From Tethya wilhelma (taxonomy: Eukaryota > Porifera > Demospongiae > Tethyida > Tethyidae), in the NCBI GenBank assembly GCA_964030475.1, contig CAXIPT010000006.1, forward strand, positions 4,192,619-4,256,618: a DNA stretch of 64,000 nucleotides. Direction: 5' to 3'. The notes under the pieces were generated by a model that was given only the letters and a program-made list of their open reading frames with translations, did not search any database and had not been told where the DNA came from. Below are positions 38,960-50,786 of this stretch, piece after piece. Made by a program: the position numbers and the translations under genes. Each line of letters begins with the position of its first letter. Position 1 is the stretch's first letter.

Positions 38960-39212
38960 TCACCATACCATGCACCATACCATGCACCATATATTCCCTA
39001 CACACACATCATCATGTTGTTTGCCAGTGATCATTTCAATGAGCCAATCATTAATATTAAGGTCACTTAAGTATCTATGCTGCAACCAGATGTCGGGACA
39101 TGGACCATCTTTGTTCAGAAATATCTTCTTGACGTGACCAAACAGAACTTGAAGTTCTCTGTCCTGCACATGGAGCAGTCTTATTTTCCGTTGGGGGTCT
39201 GGCACGCGAGAC
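38960..39212 (-). CDS. orphan exon, unidentified protein
   Basis: Follows an acceptor (cacactag) at 39213 and stays open to a stop at 38960. It reads VQDRELQVLFGHVKKIFLNK then CPDIWLQHRYLSDLNINDWL, a convincing amino-acid composition, before degrading into a WCMVWCMVW repeat. A donor may lie near 39005. No family recognised and no partner exon found. Confidence 0.35.
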
Positions 39213-39275
39213 TAGTGTGACTCATGCTCTGCTATGTATCTGCACAATTTATTATTTTCTTGGACTTGTGAGGAC

Positions 39276-39287
39276 TGCGCATGCGCA
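39276..39287. promoter_or_regulatory. NRF1-type palindrome
   Basis: TGCGCATGCGCA, a fourth copy. Here the Kelch start exon is absent because the N at 39317 follows immediately. Confidence 0.4.
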
Positions 39288-39316
39288 GAGAAGCCGGCAA
39301 GGTGGGAGGGGCTCAG

Positions 39317-39317
39317 N
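39317..39317. other. single N, likely contig join
   Basis: Separates an NRF1-type site from an unrelated plus-strand 3' exon. Confidence 0.7.
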
Positions 39318-39438
39318 CACCTCCAGTGATGTGTCGGCTCCAGTGACTGTAGAACGTTCTCTCATTGAAGAGGTAGAGCAAGAGTTGGCTGCAGACAAAC
39401 AGAGGGAAGTCCAGACTGAGGAAATCAAATTTGATTGA
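39318..39438 (+). CDS. 3'-terminal coding fragment, unidentified
   Basis: Open from the N to a stop at 39436-39438, reading SAPVTVERSLIEEVEQELAA then DKQREVQTEEIKFD, an acidic, probably helical tail. The upstream part is missing beyond the N. Confidence 0.35.
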
Positions 39439-39911
39439 AACGTGTATTTTCGTTTGTTTGTTTGTTTTTTTCTACCATCAATTTTTTTAAAACTATTTTT
39501 TTGTAATCAACTAACAGTACCTCACAATATGCACACACTCACACACACATACACACGTGGAGAGACAGACAAAACCTCAATCTTATTTATTTATTATCAG
39601 TCATGTTGACGATGATGTAATGATTACCTCGTGTTTTGTGGCCCCAGACATCACGTGATTATCATGTGACTCGTACCTACTTTTTTTATCTACTTGTATA
39701 TGTTGTATAGTTTGTTATAATAATTATTCATGTTGCCATGGTGATCCGACTTTCAATGACATCATACAAAAATTAATAATTATGATCAATCGTTTTTTTT
39801 ATCAAGTTATTGTGTAGATAATTAATTTTATCATTCATACTTTGATTAAAATCCCACGCCAAAAGATAAATAAAAAAAATTAAAGGAATTGCAAATTGCC
39901 CCATGCATCAG

Positions 39912-40103
39912 CCACACAATATGACAGGTCCTTAATTTCTTTTCTGAATCGAACTAATTCCTGTGTGGAATTCCATCAATTAATGATTATTACTAATATA
40001 ATTATAACAGTAGTAATTAGATGCATAAGTATTAGTGAATGGAATTCCAGGATTATAGGTTCAGAAAAGGGATCAAGGACCTGTCATAGCTAGCTTTGTG
40101 TGG
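39912..40103. mobile_element. hairpin MITE
   Basis: Arms of about 65 bp: ccacacaatatgacaggtcc...ggaattccat and its near reverse complement atggaattcc...ggacctgtcat...tttgtgtgg. No coding content. The following 40120-40800 is AT-rich with many 'ttagttaact' units and no supported gene. Confidence 0.75.
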
Positions 40104-40829
40104 ACTCCTAGTCCGAATTACGGACTAAAAAATTAAACTGATCAAAAAATTAAGTTAAGGATACTTAATTCCAACCTTGTTTTAGTTAACCCTCAAAACC
40201 TCTTAATTAGTTAGTTATTCATTAGTTTCTAAACTTCCAGGAAATTTTTAATTAGTTTTAGTTTAGTTAACTATATAAATGTAAAAAAGGCCCAACTCTA
40301 TTATGATTTTAGTTTAGTTAACTAACTAAAAATAGGCCGTGTTTTTGTCCACTTTTTTTACTATTTTGACCCACTCTTTATGATTTAGTTTAGGTTAGTT
40401 AAAAAAAATGGCCATTTTTGCTAAAACTAAAGGGTTTTTAGTTTTAGTTTTAGTTACAACTAAAACAACACTGCTTAATTAATTCAGTAAAGATTAATTA
40501 AAGCTCGAACAGGAAATGCAATGGGATACATTATCTGATACAATTTCAACAGATATAAAAGGGTTAAGATATTTGTAAATATACAATTCCTAAACTATTA
40601 ATACTATTTCACAGGCTTCATTATAATTATTATACCCATCACATGTTACAGAACACCTTGTAGTTCTCAAATTAATGTAAAGGTTATAAAAACAAAATGT
40701 AATTTGACGTTTGTCTATGATACACTTTACAATTAATTGTACATAATCATTTACTTACAAAACAGAATTGACACAATAGACTATATATAAATTAACACAA
40801 TGACAAAATCACATGATGTACAATTAGCT

Positions 40830-40956
40830 GTAGTGGGTGTGGCTCCGTTGATGTTCTTATTCTTGGCTGTGACCCTTGACCTCATGATGTTGACGACTAA
40901 GAAGGAGCCAGAGAGAACGAGGAAGAAGAGATAGATGACCCCAGCTCCAAAACAAG

Positions 40957-40969
<13 letters not shown>
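40830..40969 (-). CDS. possible membrane-spanning exon
   Basis: After a (CT)n-preceded acceptor at 40970, one frame reads SCFGAGVIYLFFLVLSGSFL then VVNIMRSRV, a hydrophobic helix with basic flank. It may be the terminal exon of a minus-strand gene, but no upstream exon can be joined with confidence. Confidence 0.25.
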
Positions 40970-41003
<34 letters not shown>

Positions 41004-41296
41004 GTACATTGAATTTGAAACTTGCAATTAAAATTAATTTTAAGTTTTTATGACAATTAATAAAAATTAGTGTATTGATTACTGTGATATCTAGTGAAAT
41101 CATTGCTTGTACGTCAAGATCAAGCATCAAACTGACTGCCTGGTAAAGATGGTATGAGAGTGGGCTTCAAATTCATTAGCTATATATAAATGATTTTACT
41201 TTTCTGACGACCATTACCAACCCCAGCATGAGAATGACATCCAATTTTAATTTTGAGACTATACTAACAATAATTGCTGGGCAAGTCACTCAAGCT

Positions 41297-41514
41297 AAAG
41301 TCCATCTGGTTTGAGAATGCCAGTAGAAAAAATTGAATAACTTTCAAAATTTCAAGCACCATTGGAAAGCGCTCGTTCTCCCGTTCTTTTGGTTGCTTTT
41401 CCAGCTTCCTATGCCTTACCAGTCAATAGTTAGCTATTTTGCCCCATATGAAAAGTTTTGCTTGAATCTCATTATATTTCACTTCCAGTGGCATTCTCAA
41501 ACCAGATGGACTTA
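41297..41514. mobile_element. MITE with AAGTCCATCTGG ends, copy 1
   Basis: Inverted ends aagtccatctggtttgagaa and ttctcaaaccagatggactt. Non-coding interior. Confidence 0.75.
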
Positions 41515-41536
41515 AGTACAGACCAAGAACTATACC

Positions 41537-41682
41537 AAGTCGATCTGGTTTGAGAATTATCAAAGAACAGGGAGAATGAGTGCATTTCAATTGCACTTGG
41601 AATTTTGAAATCGGTTGGATAATAAGAAGTTATAATTATTCACCTTTTTCTATAGCGGCATTCTCAAACCAGATGGACTTTA
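41537..41682. mobile_element. MITE with AAGTCCATCTGG ends, copy 2
   Basis: Same ends (aagtcgatctggtttgagaa, ttctcaaaccagatggactt) 22 bp after copy 1, with a shorter, different interior. Confidence 0.7.
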
Positions 41683-42134
41683 GTACACCACTAACTACAT
41701 CCTGTCTACAGCTAGTAGCCCCATTAGCTAGTGTACTAAATGATGTAAAGAGATGGGACTGACTACAGTAGTACATTGGTTCTCTTGGAATGGAGCTGTT
41801 TGTCCGAGTGGCTATAAAGGAAATGGTGATAATGGTCATTGTTAGTGATAGTCTCACTGGAGGAAAGAGAACAACTCCATTTGAGAGAGACAATGTCCCA
41901 TTGTGTCAGGTGTGTGCACTGATGGCATGAGACTGGGTGTGTAGGAGGAGGTGAAGGAAATGATGAGAATGTTGCCTAGTGATAACCAATCCCTACAATG
42001 AGGTCTCATGACAGTTACTATGGAATGAAGGACATCTAATGATCCATTGACAACAGACTAGCAGTCTCCAGGATGGCCTCAGGAGGACTAACTACTGACC
42101 ATTTAAAATGGTTGTTAGAAACAGTTACTTAGTT

Positions 42135-42575
42135 AAAACAGCTACTAGAACTGGAGCACTACATTCTACCCACCCTCAACCTCAGTCCTATCAGTACCAG
42201 CCTAACTCCTAAAGATAGGTTGGAAGAAACTTCAAAAGCTCCTGACCAGTCCACACATAGACTCACCCTCTCTCATGATATTGTAAGTAATAAACCACAA
42301 ACATTGATTTAAGATATTGACAGTTTTCGTTAGACAGTTTTCTTTCAAGATGGACCATTTCCTGATTTGAGATGGACAGTTTATTCACAGGAGATTGCTA
42401 TTTCACTCAACAGTTTTCATTAGAGATAGAGTACCCAGGGGCTGCCCCATACACACACAGTGTCTATAGTAGCAGTATACAGTCAGTCAGACCACAGCAG
42501 CTACTAGCTAGCATGGACCAGAAATATGGGGAGAAATTCGCACAAAGTACATGCAACACCATTACAGGACTTTAG
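42135..42575 (+). CDS. hypothetical two-exon 3' gene fragment
   Basis: A first segment, 42139-42281, reads LLELEHYILPTLNLSPISTS and ends at a donor (gatatt-gtaagt). A second, about 42409-42575 after acceptor caacag, reads FSLEIEYPGAAPYTHSVYSS and ends GEKFAQSTCNTITGL-stop. The composition looks coding, but the family and phase link are unproven. Confidence 0.3.
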
Positions 42576-43274
42576 AGGTTCAAAGTTCATCAGACATGAC
42601 ATGTACATGTGTGTTTTAATTTCACGAGGTCAGTATATGCAAATTAGTGTGTGTGTTTATTGTATGAAGCTATAGGGGCTTCCCCTAGAAATTCTCAGTG
42701 GAGTGGTACTGTGTATGTTTGATGTGTGCAATGGAGAAGGAGGGGACAGGAGATATACCGGCTGGATCGACATACACTGAATTTTGATCTTTGAAACTTT
42801 TAATAAAAAGCTACCATACAAATTTGGATCACAAACATTTCATCCAGGCAAATATAGAGAATGATAACTTGGAACAGCTAAAGGCCATGCACCCCGGCCC
42901 AAAAATGTCCACTTATAACAGCCGGCACTGTAGAGTGTGTTTGTGTGTGTTACTAAAATACCTGAGGGTGCATGGAATGAAATGAACCAGGCAGGCAGGG
43001 AAGAACCTCCAACCAGAGTTCAAGTTCACAAGTAGTAAATCTGCTCTCAGGAGGTGGGGGCTATTAATAGAACTGCCTGAACAATTTACATATAGACCTT
43101 CTAAGGTGGCAATGATATGGTCATGGCTATATACCCCATTGTCAGGTATGAGGCCATAGGCAAGTATACATACATACGTATACAATGTCATGTAGTTACA
43201 TGCAGTACTAAATGAGCACCTCAGTATCCAGATTTGCTCAGGCAATCTTATCAACAAGGTACAATGAGATCTGA

Positions 43275-43345
43275 CACTGGCTTACTGAGCACCCCAATTT
43301 GACCCACTGATTCCACACCATACCACTGAGCTACTTGGACTCACA
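43275..43345 (-). repeat. weak tRNA-like (SINE head) sequence
   Basis: On the minus strand AGCTCAGTGGTA resembles a tRNA A box. No clear B box. Listed with low confidence. Confidence 0.25.
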
Positions 43346-43474
43346 GACCGGCATTGAAGCTGACAACACTGGGAGTAGTGCACACTACATGCTACTCAGA
43401 AACAACTAGTGTTGACTTTCAAACCAGACCCCATGGGAAACACGTATCTCTTGTGACTGTCATGTGACCTACAT

Positions 43475-43587
43475 ACCTCTAGTTCTTCCTCAGTGGTTGA
43501 ACACCCTCTGGGCCTGGGCCATGTCACGACATGTGACCAACCCTTACTTAGTGAAGAGCCAGATTTATAGTCACTGTCATTAGTCCA
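43475..43587 (-). CDS. possible internal exon
   Basis: Acceptor ctgtacag at 43588, donor gag-gtatgt at 43474; open frame VDWTNDSDYKSGSSLSKGWS ending TTEEELE. A second open segment at 43876-43757 lies between it and the NRF1-type promoter, so both may belong to a gene divergent from gene D. Confidence 0.3.
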
Positions 43588-43856
43588 GTCAACCTGTACA
43601 GGAAGGAGAGGAAAGAGACAAGAAAGGGTTTAATAAATGAGAGGAGAAAACAAAAGGGGGTTCAAATTAAATTTTACTCATGACAAGAAAATGATAAGGT
43701 TGTACAATTGACACACATCTCAGCAGTTGGCTCAATAACTTGTGCTGTGAGTTCATACCTGTTTCTGTCTCTCTGAGAGGACCACTAGAAGGACAGCTAG
43801 TCTCGCCAGCCAGACTAGAGGACAGCAACGTGACTCTGGGAAAAATTTTATGCACA

Positions 43857-43867
43857 GCGCATGCGCA
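43857..43867. promoter_or_regulatory. NRF1-type palindrome, gene D promoter
   Basis: GCGCATGCGCA 163 bp before the gene D ATG, with the conserved downstream block (tttcgccataaaaatc, ggcgcgcgcgg, ggtgaacagttgga, agcagcagttcagt). Confidence 0.6.
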
Positions 43868-44029
43868 ATGTGCCACAAAGACGTCTCTTATTTCGCCATA
43901 AAAATCAGGCGCGCGCGGCAGGTGAACAGTTGGAACAAAAGCAGCAGTTCAGTCATTTTGCTCTATGTTTTGTTTGCAAAAATCTGTCAGTTTAGATAAA
44001 AAACTTTTATTGAGAACTCTACGTTCACT

Positions 44030-47000
44030 ATGGACAAAGAATTGTTGTCTGCTACAGAGGTAGGTGAAGTCATTAAAATTTGAAGTTGTGCACACAAAAT
44101 ATAAAGGGGAAAAAAAGTTATAAGCAAATAGCCTGAATGGCAGCTGCCAACACAAAAACTTTTTTTTTTGCCAAAAAAAAAAACCCAAATAACACCAGCT
44201 TTTCCCATTAATTATTTTAAAAAACAATGTTTTGAGCTGCCCAACATTGTACGCAGCCATATATTTTGCCTGTGCTGTTTGCTTATAAAATTTTCCTCGC
44301 CAACCAGCCTAAAACAGAGCCTGGAAAGATTTTTCCCACTTACAAAAAACCGAAAAATTGTCGCCTATCCCCTACAAATTTGTGCACACAACTGTTTTGC
44401 TGTTTACTTATAGAAAACAATAAATGGCGCTCTTTTGCAGAAGCTCTGCTTCTTACAAAAAGAGCTGAGCAAACTGCAGGCAAAAATAGTATTGTCACCA
44501 TGGCAACGGTTGTTGTAGAGGTCTTTCTCTGTGTTTGTAGCCGCTCTAGCTAGCCGCTGAGTGTGCGCTTCAACAAAGCAACTGCTCAGTAGTTTGTGTG
44601 TGACTTGTGCTGAAGACAGTGTTTGTTCTCTTTGTTGCAGGTGGCCATCACTCACCCCCTCCTCTCCATGGACTGGGAGGAGCTGCCCCAGTTGCCATGG
44701 GGTATGCGCGTTGCCAAGGCAGTATACTACGATGGGCGTGTCTACGTCGGAGGGGGTCGAGGTGGGGGGTCATCGCGGGAGGCCACACTGTTGTACCTTG
44801 ACCCCGTGGGGGGTCATTGGAAACAAATAAAGACCCCAAGTATATACTATGGACTAACCATCTACGAGGGCCACCTGGTGTTAGTCGGAGGTCTCCATAG
44901 CAACGGAAACACAAACAATATTTGGCAGCTGCTAGGACACGAAGAAGATGACGGAGTCCAATGGAAGGAGGACGCCATTCCTCCAATGCCTACAGCAAGA
45001 TGGGGACACTCTGCTGTTGGCTACCACCACCTCCTGATGGTAGCCGGTGGCCTCAACGACTATGACCCCCTTGACACTGTAGAGCTGTACACCTCCCAAC
45101 AACAACAATGGCTGTCCACAACATCTCTACCTTGGAGATGTGACTACATGACAGCCACCATTGTGGGCAGCCATGTCGTCTTGGCTGGGGGTTATGGACA
45201 AGGGGACAAGATGTATTGGACCTCAATGGCGGACATCTCTCCACTCCACTGGGAAGAGACAACCATCCCACTAGAGTACACCTCCCTCACCACACATCAA
45301 GATGTCCTCCTAGCCATAGGAGGAGAGACAGGTTCATCTTACAGCTCCTCCATCTTCTCCTTCTCCTTCGACACCCGTCAATGGACTCACCTCTTCAACC
45401 TCCCTACAGCACTCTCCGAGACTTCTACCCTCTCCACCCCCACTGCTGTAGTCGCCATTGGAGGGCTCAGAGACAATGGCCGCTCTTCAAGAGCATTCAA
45501 ACTTCATCTAAACAGTAAGTGCTCCATTTTGTAACCACACGTCTCTGACGGCCATGTTTACTAATAGCTACCATGGCCTTAGTGTGTTTCTTACCAGCTT
45601 TACACTCCCCACACACATTCCTTACAAGGTTAAACTTTCCCCAAAATTTAAGAGCAACATTTTGCATCTCTAACCAGACGTCTCTGACGTCCATGTTGGC
45701 TGCAACGGCCCTACATTTTTTTTCAGCTTCTTTGTCAGCCATGTTTATGCACAGTTTATGTTGCTAAATGTCCTTTTCTAGCTTCAGTGAGTCCCCATGC
45801 ATATTTTTTGCAAGGTTAAACTAATTGTAAAAATTAAGAGCAACATTTTGCATCTCTAACCAGACGTCTCTGACGTCCATGCTAGCTGAAAATGGCCCAA
45901 CATGTTTCTTTGCAGCTTCTTTGCCAACCATTTTTAATGAGATTCACGTTGGTAATGAGATGCATGTCTGTGGTCATGTTAAACTACGCGATGTTAATTT
46001 GTGCGTGTTCTTTACTACAGGAGCTATTGGAGGGGTTGTAAAATGCGTTTTAATTTATTTTAACCATGTTCTTTTCCAGATGAAGCTGCTCTTGGTCTCT
46101 CCAACATCATCCTCAATGCTGTTCAGAGTGGTCTCCTTGCTTCAGTTGAAAGGGCTCTGACACTAGTGAAGGAGCACTCCCACTCCACCCAGCCAGACGA
46201 TGGTAGCCCACTACTGGACTTCTTGGCTCACAGTTCTTCTCCCAATGTAAGCTTGTCTGTTTGTTGGTACATCAAATGACTAGTGTGTTTTCTCTTTTGA
46301 AGGTATCATCCATTGAGCACTCATGTTCTCCCCTGATGATTGCCACTGCTAATGGAGACACTAAGATGGTGGACGTTCTACTAAAGAATGGTGCCTCCCC
46401 TTCCTACAAGAACAAGGTTTAGTAAAAGATGTAGCGATTGTTAAAAATGGTTCTAACTGTGTATTTATACACCTCCAGGATGGTGTGACTGCTGTTCATG
46501 TTGCCTGTAGCAAAGATAACCTTGAACTCATCCAACGACTGGTGAACATTGATAATGAACCAACACAGGAAGCTACCAATTTGTTGAAAATGAAAGACAA
46601 GGTATGATCTTCACACACACACACAAACACACACACATACACACATGCACGCACACATACACATGCACACACACGCGCACACACACACACACACACACTT
46701 GTACCCTAATATATGTATGCTTACATGCACACACACATTACAGGAAGGAAGAACAGTTCTCCATTATGCCTGTGATTCTCATTCAACAAGTGAAACTCTG
46801 AAGTGGCTGTTGAAGAAAGCTATAGCACTGTCTACAGAATTTTTAAACACCAAATCTAATGTGAATAATAATTTGTTGTTTATGAGCAAATTTGAATGAT
46901 GAATAATATTTTTTCTTTCTCTTCTCACTCAAATCAATCTACTTACATTACTAACTGGGGGTTGTTCTCTGTATCTAACTCTCAGACTGGCCTCACTCCT

Positions 47001-47393
47001 CTGTTGACAGCCTGTAGCAATGGAAATGTGGCAGCTGTGGAAGCGCTTGTTACTCAGGACCAAGTTGACACAGCTGTACGTGACGAGAATGGCCAGGGTG
47101 CTCTACATCTGGCAGCCAAAAATGACTCCTCAGCTCTTGTTGAGCTGCTCCTTGAAAAGGGACACTGTCCAATTGATGCGCAGGATTCCAAGGTGAAAAT
47201 CAATCCATATCTAACAGTCATGGTATGGCGATCTATATACTGTTACCAAAAATTATTGTATACAGGGGAACACTGCTCTACATGTTGCCTACAAGAAATC
47301 CAGCAGCTCTATCATTACTCTTCTAACAGATGTAGACAATGGGAGAATAAAATTAATAGAAAACAAGGTGATTCAACATTATCCTTGAGTGTT

Positions 47394-47426
<33 letters not shown>

Positions 47427-48566
47427 TCTTGACCAGATGTTTGTTATGATTATGATTATTATTGGTCATTATCTAAAAGAATGCAATTTAAGTCTCTAAA
47501 GTGTATACTCAAGTGGGCGTATAGCTGCACATGATGAATGCTATCATTATACTTTCTGAAAGTCTCCGTACGTGCTACTGCCAGACACGGCAGGAGACTA
47601 GTCTCGCTAGCCAGACTCTCCGCAAAAAATAACGGAGAGTCTGGCTAGCGAGACTATAGCAGGAGACAATGACTCAGAGAGGGAGAAGTTCCTTGATAGC
47701 CAGTTTTGCTCTAGCCTGTCAAACACGCTGCTTACGCCCATACACCAGTAAAGGTCGTCAGAAACATAAGTGTAATAACTATGAGAAGGTCTCCATGAAA
47801 GCATTGTATTTCAGTATTTCAAGGTTTATCTCTGTCAGATCTGTGATGTGAGAGGATGTTACATTTTATATTAATAGTATATCCATAGTCATACATAGTG
47901 CTGTGTAAGCATGCATGTTACTGCATGTATCTTTATCTCATGCAGGATGGTAAAATTGCCTCTGACATTGAGCCTGATGATAGTAAGTTAATTCCATTGG
48001 CTTGAACAACAAAATTAATTTCAATTCATTATATTATTGTGTAGTTATCCCTCCTGAGATCTTGAAGAGAGGTCCAAAAGCAGTTGATGCATATTTTAAG
48101 GCCTTAGAGAAAGGAAAGTCAAAGATTCCATGGTGCAATTTTCTAATATTGGGCCAGGAGCGTGTAGGGAAGACAAGTCTCTACCGCCTCCTGGTCAACA
48201 AGCCATTCAACCCCGATCAAATATCGACACGTGGTATTGATAATACCATTGTAGATACCATGGTGGACACACGTCACGTCGGGGTTGAAGACTGGGCCGA
48301 GAAAGACGAGAACACAGTACAGCAACATGCAGATCTGCAGTTTGCTGAAGGAGTGATTGGAGCTCTACCAACAGACCTCTTTGCTTCTCCTACAGAGTCT
48401 GAGAGTTTGCAGAATGTTCTTAGTGAGACAACCCCAACTGTGTCAGAGGCCTACCTGGAGGAACAGCTATCTAAGCTCAAACAGATTTGCTCTACAAGGA
48501 AGAATCCTCCCACACTCGCTCGATATCAGCCACCTCAAGCTCAAGTAGCACCACAAGCAGAAGTTA
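44030..48566 (+). CDS. ROCO gene D: Kelch-ankyrin-Roc, 3'-partial
   Basis: Exons 44030-44059 (MDKELLSATE), 44641-45514, 46080-46246, 46303-46416, 46479-46601, 46744-46860, 46986-47192, 47266-47367, 47946-47982 and 48045 to the N at 48567; all phases agree. The single Kelch exon (291 codons) carries six Gly-Gly blades (VYVGGG, LVLVGG, LMVAGG, VVLAGG, LLAIGG, VVAIGG). Six or seven ankyrin-like repeats follow, one per exon in places. The Roc domain begins with GQERVGKTSLYRLL and reaches the Ser/Pro-rich insert; its DxxGQ motif, COR and death domain are missing beyond the N. This copy gives the best view of the 5' structure: NRF1-type promoter, a 10-codon start exon, a 580-nt intron and the Kelch exon. 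Ankyrins and Kelch are presumably ligand or partner binding. Confidence 0.8.
47599..47656. repeat. perfect hairpin in a gene D intron
   Basis: 24-bp arms (tagtctcgctagccagactc... and its complement) around a 10-nt loop. Similar 'tctcgccagccagact' sequence at 43800. It may be a tiny foldback element. Confidence 0.7.
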
Positions 48567-48567
48567 N
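48567..48567. other. single N, likely contig join
   Basis: Cuts the gene D Roc exon before the DxxGQ motif. Confidence 0.65.
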
Positions 48568-48830
48568 CCCTGAAGCGTTTCAAAACATTGAAGAAGTTTC
48601 AGCTCCACAAAGTAAGTAACCAAACACATGTAAACATACATTGCTCCACATTCTTCAATGAATTCACACGTATCCTCTTCCTCCTTAATTCTCCATACCA
48701 GCAGCCAATGCTGGTCCCTCTGTTGGGTGTGCTATGGGTGCCATAAATATCGCCATCGTGTTCATCAGTATCATCCTGTGCTGTGTCATGGCCAAGGAGT
48801 CATCAAAGCAGAGGAAAAGCTTAGCAAGAA
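48568..48830 (+). CDS. fragment of an unidentified membrane protein
   Basis: Segment 48568-48611 ends at a donor (cacaaa-gtaagt) and joins in phase to 48702-48830, which reads GPSVGCAMGAINIAIVFISI then ILCCVMAKESSKQRK: one membrane helix with a basic tail, ending at donor agaa-gtgagc. It happens to be in frame with gene D across the N, but Roc paralogues continue quite differently there, so I treat it as another gene. Confidence 0.4.
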
Positions 48831-48847
48831 GTGAGCTAATCTATACA

Positions 48848-48852
48848 CACAT

Positions 48853-48901
<49 letters not shown>
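48848..48901. repeat. CA microsatellite
   Basis: (CA)n after the membrane-protein fragment. Confidence 0.9.
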
Positions 48902-48904
<3 letters not shown>

Positions 48905-49092
48905 ATTATACACATTTAAATTTGTAATAATTATATTGATGCATATGCTCAGTCTAATAGCTCGATCTTCATGCAAGACTCTTGATGAGTCGTATAGTAC
49001 ATTGTTGTGAATCGAACTGATCTCTCAATCTCAGAATGTGTGGGAGAGTAAATGAGTTAGTAAAGAACTATCTTGCGATCAGTTTGTGTGGC

Positions 49093-49162
49093 ATGCTGGG
49101 AATCAAACCCAAAACCTTGATCCGATTGCTAGTCAGGTGCTCTTACCACTAAGCCACTGCAT
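49093..49162 (-). repeat. tRNA-derived SINE head
   Basis: The minus strand reads TGGCTTAGTGGTAAGAGC (A box) and GGGTTTGATTCCCAGCA (B box and acceptor-like end) about 28 nt apart, in tRNA order. The anticodon arm does not pair cleanly, so a tRNA-derived repeat is more likely than a functional tRNA. Confidence 0.6.
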
Positions 49163-49374
49163 GAGTGCCCATGTTATGAGTGAGCCGAAGTCCTCTGTAC
49201 ATGATGGGCATAATATTGTACATACAATGAGTATCTTTAACACAAAGGCCATGTAAACATGACCTATAAACATGCCATACGATAAAAGTCACCTGATGTT
49301 GTGTGAGAGAGAGTGATTTCTTATTGAACAGCAGATGACTTATCGTGAATGGTACCTATAATTACAAAAGGTAG

Positions 49375-49578
49375 TACCGTATAGCGGGTAGATTTGGTGG
49401 GCTTAAAATTTGGAGAATTCCCATTTTAGGATTATTGGCGATTTTTAATTTACCGATTCAATTCTGCACGCTGCATTGTTTATATGGGCGCACGTGCATA
49501 TTAAACTGTTTGGTGATTTTTAATTTGGCGATTTGAAGAATAATTCGCCAATTCGCCAAATTTACCCGCTATACGGTA
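49375..49578. mobile_element. MITE, TACCGTATAGC family
   Basis: Ends taccgtatagcgggtagatt and aatttacccgctatacggta; interior of 'ggcgatttttaattt' units. Same termini as 7613-7832. Confidence 0.85.
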
Positions 49579-49649
49579 TTATGACACACCCACACATACA
49601 AACACATACAAACACAATAGTGTCTCTAAACTTCATTATTCATGTACAT

Positions 49650-49970
49650 GTCACAAAGAATGTGCACCAATTAGAAATCACAACCCACATGTATACGAAC
49701 CTTTAAGTTTTGCACTTGCATCTGTTGTATAGTTTTGAATTGGAGTTTACTCTGTAAACATGAGATAAAAATACATGTCATTGTGTGTCAATATTTCAGT
49801 GTCAACTACATTAGGCTTTTACCTGGCTGGCCATCAACAGTTGTTTGACATCATAGCCCTCCAGGCATTTGGGACATTCTGACGTACTCTGATGGCTGGT
49901 CCTTTCCTTCATAGTATAGTCTCTCCACACTTCACACAGGGAGCCAGTAGAGGGCCACCAGCATAGACAT
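49650..49970 (-). pseudogene. relic of the Cys4 and linker exons of a ROCO gene
   Basis: 49835-49960 matches the Cys4 exon at 52365-52530 (same 'acctggctggccatcaa' donor side, 'cacacttcacacagggagccagtagagggccaccagcat' region) with internal deletions. 49665-49760 matches the linker exon region at 51870-51980. Frames are broken and no other ROCO exon is nearby. Confidence 0.65.
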
Positions 49971-50786
49971 GATCATGAGACATGCATGGGATGGGGAAAC
50001 ACGTATCATACTTCTATGTATAGTGCCTTCTATGTAGCTACGTATATAGTGACAGTACTTGTAATGTGGAATTTCATTGTATAAAAAATTGCTGCTGATT
50101 GAAACATGAGATTGGTTTTAACGAGGCTACATGATCGTGTATGTGTCCATGGAAAGATATGCTGGATCATACTGATACTCACACACAATGGGCAATCTAC
50201 AATGTTTACAATAGGCTAAGCAAACAACAAACTGAATCATTAGTTTGTACTCAGTGTATTATGTGGTGCTATAGAAGAGTCCTTGTGGAGTCCTTGAAAT
50301 TGTGTACTTTTATCATGTGGTTGGTCATGGTGGTTTACCCTGAGGTATGCACACATGCACATAGACATAATATCCATGGAGCCTGTCTAGAGTCAAAGCT
50401 GGTATGGACGCACATGTCCACTTATTGCAAGAGTTGTTGTTTTTTGTTTGTTTTTTCTTGTTTCGTTTTTAGTAGGATATAACAATGATTGTGAATACAT
50501 AGTTACAGCACAGGCTCAGCATCAACATATTTTTCAGTGCCAAAAATAAACAAAAAAACAACAAATGGCATGTAAATCTTTAATTTGATACAAAAACAGC
50601 CTAACATCAAACAAAGACAAAATAACAGAAAACATATATCAGCTGAAAGACAATTCAAGTCAATGAACTTGTAGTGAAGAGTCGTGGGAATCAGAGACCA
50701 CACAATTGACATGCAATGAAAGAATTGGAAAATGAAATGTTGCGAAACAAATTTAGAAATGGACATTACAAAATCAGTTAAAGTGA

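Noticed and set aside
45497..45742. Frame reading MADKEAEKK... in the Kelch-ankyrin intron, also in gene A
   Set aside because: Lies within a conserved, repeated intron and on the antisense strand; the frame decays between copies, so not treated as a gene.
48002..48611. Gene D Roc frame continuing through the N into the membrane-protein fragment
   Set aside because: The frame match across one N has a one-in-three chance, and the paralogues show a different continuation.
49093..49162. Functional tRNA gene
   Set aside because: A and B boxes are present but the anticodon arm is poorly paired; better explained as a SINE head.
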